Shown here: piece by piece, positions 5,853 through 10,007 of the stretch
How positions within the stretch are numbered: the first letter of the stretch is position 1
How the letters are laid out: the number at the start of each line of letters is the position of its first letter
Source of the DNA: Amoebophrya sp. AT5.2
Lineage: Eukaryota; Sar; Dinophyceae; Syndiniales; Amoebophryaceae
Length of the DNA stretch: 10,007 nt
Assembly: GCA_005223375.1 (NCBI GenBank)
Contig: RXOD01006550.1
Coordinates: forward strand, 1 to 10,007
Direction: 5' to 3'
Notes under the pieces: model-generated
The model's input: only the letters and a program-made list of their open reading frames with translations
Databases searched by the model: none
Told to the model about the DNA's origin: nothing
Program-made: the position numbers and the translations under genes

Positions 5853-5878
5853 AGTAATAAAAACCGGCACACTAACAG
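5754..5878 (+). other. Predicted 125-nt intron between the duplicated exons
   Basis: It starts GTAAAT, ends CACACTAACAG, and is AT-rich. CTAAC matches a branch-point consensus but lies immediately beside the acceptor AG, an arrangement like the fused branch-point/acceptor motifs described for some protist introns. Confidence 0.45.
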
Positions 5879-6118
5879 CCAAGAGCGACTGGCGGAAAAG
5901 AGAACGACAGCAAGCAGGCCGCGCTGGCTACTCCTGATGGTGGAAGCCCGAAGGCAGAGCTGCAAAAAGAAGTCAGCGCGGCGGGTGAAGCCGAAGGCGT
6001 ACAGTCGTGCAGTAGTTTTGCTGTAAATTAAAACAAAGTTGCATCGTAGACGTAGACCGCCCTCTTATCATATTGCTGACACACCTCGAACTCGAAGGAA
6101 CGTTCATCATATCGCTCA
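5856..6118 (+). repeat. Tandem duplication, copy 2
   Basis: This is the second copy of the 5581-5852 unit, 263 against 272 bases. The 9-base length difference is fully explained by the in-frame 6-base deletion in the exon and a 3-base deletion in the intronic part. Copy 2 ends ATCGCTCA, then passes into unique sequence. Confidence 0.97.
5879..6022 (+). CDS. Gene B, duplicated exon copy 2 (48 codons)
   Basis: This is the same exon as 5604-5753 with the same acceptor and donor. It starts PRATGGKENDSK instead of PEATGTGGKENDSK: one Glu-to-Arg change from a local base swap and loss of two codons (Gly-Thr). The remaining codons are identical and the phase is kept at both ends. An in-frame TAA (6029-6031) follows the donor. 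Joined in phase 0 to 6239, it would supply the segment preceding the conserved region, the position that exon 1 occupies in gene A. No upstream start exon was found. Confidence 0.5.
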
Positions 6119-6238
6119 CCGCAAAGCCTGACTGCAAGTTATTTCGAAGGCGATTTTTTCGTTTTCCCATATTTCGAACAGAACGCGGCGGGACGGCAAC
6201 AGACTGCGTAACCCGACACCGTTCTGCATCTGTTCAAG
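6023..6238 (+). other. Predicted intron before the conserved gene B frame
   Basis: It begins GTAAAT. Candidate acceptors are CAG 6179-6181 (right after TTTTTTCGTTTTCCC), CAG 6200-6202 and AAG 6236-6238. The first two leave an in-frame TAA at 6209-6211; only the last gives an uninterrupted phase-0 join. Homology to gene A, however, starts upstream of 6239 (TVLxLFK), so either the acceptor has shifted or the copy is damaged. Confidence 0.35.
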
Positions 6239-6688
6239 TTGCCGAAGACGGACGTGGAGTCTTTTCTCATGCAGATTTCCAATGCGAACGAAGAGTTCTG
6301 CACGGAAGAGCAAGATACATCTACTCCGGGCTGTATCGACTCCGCCAGAGAAATTGACGTGGAAAGCGAGGACTGGATAAACCGCGGAGATTCTTACTAC
6401 GTTCTCTTGCGGACGTTGGGAAAAGATGCTGCTTTGCCGAAGAATGTCGAAGATTTATTCTCATTTTTGAAGAAGAAGAACAAGAAGAACAAGAATCTAG
6501 TAGCTGAGCGGACTGTCATGAAGAACACGGACGCCAATCAGAAAGACTCGGTGAACGCGTTTTTGAATGCGGTGGAGACGAAGAAGTTAGATGCATCGCT
6601 TACCTTTCCCAAGTGGGAGAACGAATCGGAGGACTCCGCGTCCGGTCCCACAATCCACGCCCACAACTTCCCTTGTTGTATTCTCTGA
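6239..6688 (+). CDS. Gene B: paralogue of gene A conserved region
   Basis: The frame is open from after TAA 6209-6211 to TGA 6686-6688; the start given is the possible acceptor, and the first ATG is 6269. It aligns with gene A: LPK...ISNANEEFC, then GCIDSAREIDVESEDWIN, YYVLLR with LGK, LPKNVEDLFSFL, VNAFLNAVETKKLDASL, and FPKWE. A Lys/Asn-rich insert (KKKNKKNKN) replaces the YGKHK region of gene A. About 19 residues between ASL and KWE are missing, and the C-terminus is short and ends CCIL. No known domain is recognised. Conservation of protein blocks despite divergent bases suggests selection, but the stop just upstream leaves open that it is a decaying copy. Confidence 0.55.
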   Translation: MPKTDVESFLMQISNANEEFCTEEQDTSTPGCIDSAREIDVESEDWINRGDSYYVLLRTLGKDAALPKNVEDLFSFLKKKNKKNKNLVAERTVMKNTDANQKDSVNAFLNAVETKKLDASLTFPKWENESEDSASGPTIHAHNFPCCIL

Positions 6689-6971
6689 CATGGATGCTTG
6701 CTTCCAAACGCCGATCGATCGATTATGTGAAGCGCCGCACTACCTAGCCGTTTCCGTTGCCAGAAGATCTTTATATACGAACTTATTGATTTGTTTTGCG
6801 TCTATTCATCTGTCAGATAAAGCATCTTATTTCTGATAATGCCACTACCTTATAAAGAATGTTAGTTTCCATTTTCCCGCTCATGGTCATGCGCATGCTC
6901 TTGCACCAGAGCCAGATCGTGGATCCAGGACGACCACAAAAAAACATTTTGACGGCAGAGAATTAAACCAG

Positions 6972-7091
6972 GAGAGACCGACGCCGACCCCGCCGCAAAT
7001 CGCTTTCGTGCATGTCGGTCGAGGCGAACTGGACACAGAGAAAGAGATGTATTTTGAACGTAAGCGTGGTTCACAACCCGCAATTCCCCAG
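6972..7091 (+). CDS. Weak exon candidate
   Basis: Part of an 84-codon open frame (6840-7091, stop TGA 7092-7094) has plausible composition: a Pro/Thr start, then QIAFVHVGRGELDTEKEMYF and a basic end. It follows AACCAG| in phase 0. A strong donor-like GTAAGC lies at 7060. The 3' end overlaps the short dispersed element shared with 4981-5014, which argues against coding there. No function can be proposed. Confidence 0.15.
7056..7089. repeat. Short dispersed element, copy 2
   Basis: This is the partner of 4981-5014, sharing ACGTA, GCG, GGTTC and CCCGCAATT followed by CCCC in the same order and spacing to within one base. Confidence 0.5.
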
Positions 7092-7139
7092 TGAAACGAA
7101 TAATGTATTTTGAATGGATATGATATTTTTACTGATTCA

Positions 7140-7152
7140 TTTTTTTTTTTTT
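7140..7152. repeat. T13 homopolymer
   Basis: Thirteen consecutive T follow ACTGATTCA. It could be the tail of a minus-strand retroposed copy, but no body or target-site duplication was found. Confidence 0.8.
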
Positions 7153-7406
7153 ATGTAAGCCGCTCAACGCTTAGCTAGCATCTTCGCGATTCTCGTCGCG
7201 TTGCCCGCCCCTTCTGCGTTTTTCTATGTATTCGGCATCGGCGCGAGGAAAATCAACATAATACAGAGTGAGGAAAGACTAAGACGATAGCCGCCAGAAA
7301 TAGGACGCACAGCTAGTACATGTTCACTTTTGTTTCACTTTCACGCTGCTGAATTTGAGTTCGTTGGGTTGATTAAATGCGGGGCATGCGATCATGGAGG
7401 AGATAC

Positions 7407-7433
7407 CAACAGCGGGCCCCGCCTGTGCTGTTG
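7407..7433. repeat. Perfect 7-bp inverted repeat, 13-nt GC-rich loop
   Basis: CAACAGC (7407-7413) and GCTGTTG (7427-7433) flank GGGCCCCGCCTGT. It lies just upstream of the 17-bp tandem pair. Confidence 0.6.
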
Positions 7434-7437
7434 AACT

Positions 7438-7471
7438 AGCAGTAAAATAAGTACAGCAGTAAAATAAGTAC
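7438..7471. repeat. Exact 17-bp tandem duplication
   Basis: AGCAGTAAAATAAGTAC is repeated exactly at 7438-7454 and 7455-7471, consistent with a recent slippage event in non-coding sequence. Confidence 0.95.
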
Positions 7472-7624
7472 ATTTCATAGCGCGGAATGATGAATAATGA
7501 CAATAGAGCAGCACTCCAGAGATTTTTATAAAGAAGAACGACACCCCGCTGCAGGAGGTACTGCAGGTGCAGCTAGTTTATTCTATATGAAGACAGAGCC
7601 GCAAGAGTTACGCTTTGACCTAGA

Positions 7625-8354
7625 GTACGCAGTCACGAAGGGAAGAACAACGGACAAGTCGTCCAAATTTTGAACAGGACTCTGCGGTCTGCTCGTGCAG
7701 GAGAAGCTGATTCTGAAAGGAGGAGCCCTAGACAAGGACAGCTGCTTCCTTTCACTGCGCGACAGCCTCGCGCAGTAGAAGGCAGCCGCCCTTCTCCTGC
7801 AGGAGGCGGATGGACAGCAGCCCTGAATATCGAAGCTGATATGATCAATAAGCACGAAAACGAGCACAAGAAATATCAGACTTCGCCCGTGTTCAACAGA
7901 AGCGAAACGGAATAAAAATTTATTTCGAACGCGGAGTGGACCGACGTGGATGCTCTTCTGCTGCATTGCCATCCTCGTGCAGTTAAGGATGTTCACACCC
8001 TGTCGGTTGAAGTTTTTAGAGTACAACTTCCAGTAGAGTACAGTTAGTCCAATTAGTACAACTTCAACCGGTTGGGCGCCTTCTACTACGCCGTCGCGAC
8101 GTGTCTTCGCTTCTGCCTAAGCTGATCATAGGCTATCGGTGTCAGTTTTCCCCGAGCATGCGCTTGTCCGTCCCCGTCGTGGTCAAACCGTTTATCTGTA
8201 AGTCACTGGTGCCAGGATAAGCATGATCATCTCGTCCGCGCAGGACCTGTTCCATTTTGGCGTGTACCTTTGGGCGGACTTGTTTGACTGGGCGACAGCC
8301 GGGTGGTTGTGGGCGGTCTACTGCTGGTCGACGTCTCACTGGCCTGGAGAGGTG
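7625..8354. repeat. Dispersed repeat R1, copy 2
   Basis: Same orientation as copy 1 (54-712) and about 70 bases longer. The main extra piece is 67 bases that begin after CGAAGC (about 7836) and end in a second GAAGC followed by GAAA. In copy 1 CGAAGC runs directly into GAAA. A 7-base insertion (GGTCTGC) lies near 7685-7691. Weak resemblance to copy 1 may continue for about 45 bases past the right end. Confidence 0.9.
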
Positions 8355-8791
8355 TCTGTATAGAGAGCCCGGCGAAAAGCAGTTTTAGCCTACGACTCGT
8401 TGCTCTGTCAGCTCACGAGGATGAGGAGCTGCAACTTCGGAACGAGGTCGGTTTGCGGTTGTCAGTCTTCGCTCTTTTGAGAACCTCCTTTGATCGATGC
8501 TAGGTTTGTTCTGAATGCTTCGCTTGATTCCGATTTATTTCTGAGTCGGCTTTTTTTCGATAAATTAATGTAATCATAATGCACGAGCGTCGACCGATGT
8601 TGGATCTGATCGGAGCGTCGAATGATGCACAGCCTAAGAGTGATGTTGGTTCTGCCAGAGAGTGGAGTTTTTTGATCATTAACATCGATCTTTAATATAT
8701 GATCGTATCCACTCGTCCTAGCTCGACTTCCTCTTCTGTTCGGCATAATAGGAAGCGAAGTATACGACTTGCATGCCGCTATCGGGAACTA
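8355..8791. other. AT-richer stretch upstream of the 8885 gene
   Basis: No convincing coding frame. A charged, exon-like piece follows CTCTGTCAG near 8409 (AHEDEELQLRNEV) but ends at TAG 8501-8503 with no partner. GATGTTGG(A/T)TCTG and GAGCGTCGA each occur twice around 8585-8655. The 8680-8700 part is strongly AT-rich. Confidence 0.35.
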
Positions 8792-8883
8792 CTACGTGAA
8801 GCTACGTGGAAGAGCCAGAGCCGGACGGAATACATAGAGTAGCCTAAAGCAAGACATTCCAGGCCGCAAGGAATTATATATAG
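8792..8883 (+). promoter_or_regulatory. Candidate promoter of the 8885 gene
   Basis: CTACGTGAAG (8792-8801) is followed directly by CTACGTGGAAG (8802-8812), a tandem pair with an ACGTG core typical of bZIP/bHLH-type sites. It lies about 75-90 bp before the ATG. An AT-rich TTATATATAG (8874-8883) abuts the ATG itself, too close for a standard TATA box but like the AT-rich initiators of some protists. Inference only. Confidence 0.3.
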
Positions 8884-8884
8884 A

Positions 8885-10007
8885 ATGGACTTGTCGCAGG
8901 CCTTCGCGCTGCATGTCGGCGACCATCAGCCCCCGGGCATGCAGGCGCGCCGCCGCGCTTTCAAGCAGCCTCCGGCCTCCTGCGTTGAGACCGAGCGTGG
9001 GAGGCGCGCGGATGCGTTTTGTGAGTGGCGGAGAGAGGAAAAGCAGCAGCTCCTTATGGAAAAACGAGCGAAGCTCTTGGGGGAGGACTTCGGTACTTCT
9101 GGGAAGCAAAAATCCGTTTATTTCGGCAAAAATTCCGAAACAGCAGGAGCGGGGGCGAGTGCTTGCTCTTCTTCGCAGCAGCAGTTCGTCACGTTGAGCG
9201 CAGCAGACACGTCCTCTTCGTCAAGCGCACTCGGCGAAGAGGACGTGTGTGCTGCGCTCAACGTCAACGCCGCAAGCAAGTCCAACAAGCGTCCGCGGCG
9301 CGCATCTCGGGGTCGCGACGGCCCGGAGCGGGTTGGCGTCGGAGCAAGCAGCACAGCGGGAGGACGAGAAATTTCCTTGGGAGCGGACTCCTTGTCCCCT
9401 GCTCGTCGTGGAGGGTGTTCTCAGCAGTCTGACCCGATGCGGACCCCCCCCCATCACGTGTCTTCGTCGCGGTCCAGCTTTCACTTGTCGACTTCAGAGC
9501 GGAAGGCCCGGCTGTGCGAGGACGAAAAGTTCCGTTTCCGCGAGCATCTCATCGTATCTGATTGTCTGGAGTCGGTGACGGCTGACGAGCTTATCCGCGG
9601 GTTGGAGTACGCCTTCGACCCCGACTTTTTCGAGGAGTTGTTTTTGTCGTCTACCACTGCTGCGTCAAAAAATCTTCTGGGCGAGATTGACGAAGACAGC
9701 GAGGCGAGGCGAACAATGAATGCGGTGGGAGGTGGTGATCACACACTGCGGCTGGCCGAGGTAACGGACATCCCCGACCACGTCGCGCAGCTGGCTGGGA
9801 TGATCGACGTCGGCGATGCCTCGTTCGCGCGGTGGAAGCGGTACTCGCGGTTCCTGCACTTCCTCACCGAGCTGCGACGGCGGCTGGCGACGAGGACACG
9901 ACAAACCGGCGGTTCGGTAGTTGGTGTCTGCTCGGACAAGATGGGTTCTACTGTGGTGCCCAAAATTCTGCTCCGCACGCTGCACCCAGTGGTTGCACTT
10001 CTATCTA
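8885..10007 (+). CDS. Long unrecognised gene, 3' end outside the window
   Basis: From ATG 8885 the frame has no stop to the window edge: 374 codons plus one base. It is the longest open frame here and shows strong G/C third-position bias. In-frame TAG 8840-8842 upstream and no earlier Met make 8885 the start. Residues 1-60 are polar and Arg/Glu-rich (CEWRREEKQQLLMEKR suggests a short helix). About 80-195 is Ser/Gly/Ala-rich and likely disordered, with a basic NKRPRRASRGR that may be a nuclear signal. From about 200 a globular-looking part follows: FREHLIVSDCLESVTADELI, LEYAFDPDFFEELF, then an amphipathic region (RWKRYSRFLHFLTELRRRL) and a hydrophobic segment at the edge. There is no signal peptide or recognised domain. 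A 74-bp palindrome lies inside codons 103-127. Neither opposite-strand frames nor other plus frames stay open. Confidence 0.75.
   Translation, partial: MDLSQAFALHVGDHQPPGMQARRRAFKQPPASCVETERGRRADAFCEWRREEKQQLLMEKRAKLLGEDFGTSGKQKSVYFGKNSETAGAGASACSSSQQQFVTLSAADTSSSSSALGEEDVCAALNVNAASKSNKRPRRASRGRDGPERVGVGASSTAGGREISLGADSLSPARRGGCSQQSDPMRTPPHHVSSSRSSFHLSTSERKARLCEDEKFRFREHLIVSDCLESVTADELIRGLEYAFDPDFFEELFLSSTTAASKNLLGEIDEDSEARRTMNAVGGGDHTLRLAEVTDIPDHVAQLAGMIDVGDASFARWKRYSRFLHFLTELRRRLATRTRQTGGSVVGVCSDKMGSTVVPKILLRTLHPVVALLS
9191..9264. repeat. Near-perfect 30-bp inverted repeat inside the 8885 gene
   Basis: Arm 9191-9220 and arm 9235-9264 are reverse complements at 29 of 30 positions (single G/C difference), with a 14-nt spacer. 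The 5-mer CGTCA occurs at 9187-9191 and 9262-9266, overlapping the outer ends. The segment from one CGTCA to the next is exactly 75 nt, 25 codons, so its presence or absence does not change the frame. The encoded stretch is LSAADTSSSSS then GEEDVCAALN. No GT-AG boundaries coincide with it. Confidence 0.95.

Larger units (their letters stand above)
6689..7624. other. Mostly non-coding stretch between gene B and R1 copy 2
   Basis: It is AT-richer than the rest and has no convincing gene. It holds a T13 run (7140-7152), two copies of ATGTATTTTGAA (7047 and 7103), a 17-bp tandem pair, a small hairpin and the second copy of the short dispersed element. One weak exon candidate is listed separately. 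Confidence 0.45.

Noticed and set aside
7583..8026. 147-residue minus-strand frame over R1 copy 2
   Set aside because: R1 copies differ by 7- and 67-base indels that break any frame, and the matching frame in copy 1 is different.
54..8354. R1 copies as LTRs of a retrotransposon
   Set aside because: No TG...CA ends, primer-binding site, polypurine tract, target duplication, or reverse transcriptase or integrase frame between them, and the copies are diverged.
8303..8503. 66-residue plus-strand frame starting in R1 copy 2
   Set aside because: Its start lies in a non-coding repeat and it crosses the repeat edge. Only the last third looks exon-like, and no partner exon was found.
8913..9578. 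Several plus- and minus-strand frames over 8792-9578
   Set aside because: All are shadows of the continuous frame from 8885, which alone stays open to the window edge.

Overview
The window reads as eukaryotic nuclear DNA from a compact, repeat-rich protist-like genome. Coding stretches are GC-rich at third codon positions, separated by more AT-rich sequence. Several look like exons bounded by GT...AG, and nothing resembles bacterial operons or ribosome-binding sites. An alveolate of the dinoflagellate or Syndiniales type is one possibility, but no diagnostic gene, rRNA, tRNA or spliced leader is visible, so the lineage is a guess.

Layout. (1) 54-712 is a non-coding dispersed repeat, R1. A diverged copy lies about 7.5 kb away at 7625-8354 in the same orientation. 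(2) 818-893 is a large imperfect inverted repeat. (3) 1036-1275 is a Lys/Ala/Glu-rich open frame with no Met, best read as an exon. (4) 2317-3449 is a two-exon gene model (gene A) with a 152-nt phase-0 GT-AG intron. (5) 3500-4668 is a GC- and G-rich minisatellite cluster: an 18-bp array, a 7-bp array, a second 18-bp array and a 26-bp pair, ending in an 11-bp-stem hairpin with a T-rich tail. (6) 5102-5374 is a short open frame resembling part of a tyrosine recombinase. (7) 5581-6118 is a near-perfect tandem duplication of about 270 bp. Each copy carries intron sequence plus one exon-like phase-0 frame (50 and 48 codons). (8) 6239-6688 codes for a diverged paralogue of gene A exon 2 (gene B). 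(9) 6689-7624 is mostly empty. (10) After R1 copy 2 and about 500 bp of AT-richer sequence, a long frame starts at 8885 and runs off the right edge (374 codons, no stop). It contains a 74-bp near-perfect palindrome.

How the parts relate. Genes A and B form a local paralogue family of unrecognised function, sharing three conserved blocks. In both, a Ser/Gly/Glu-rich, probably disordered segment precedes the conserved region across a phase-0 junction. In gene B the candidate preceding exon has been duplicated in tandem very recently, and every indel between the exon copies is a multiple of three.

The strongest leads are the duplicated exon, the 30-bp-arm palindrome inside the 8885 frame, the two-copy gene family, and the cluster of arrays whose 18-bp periods encode hexapeptide repeats. 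All splice sites are predictions from sequence alone.
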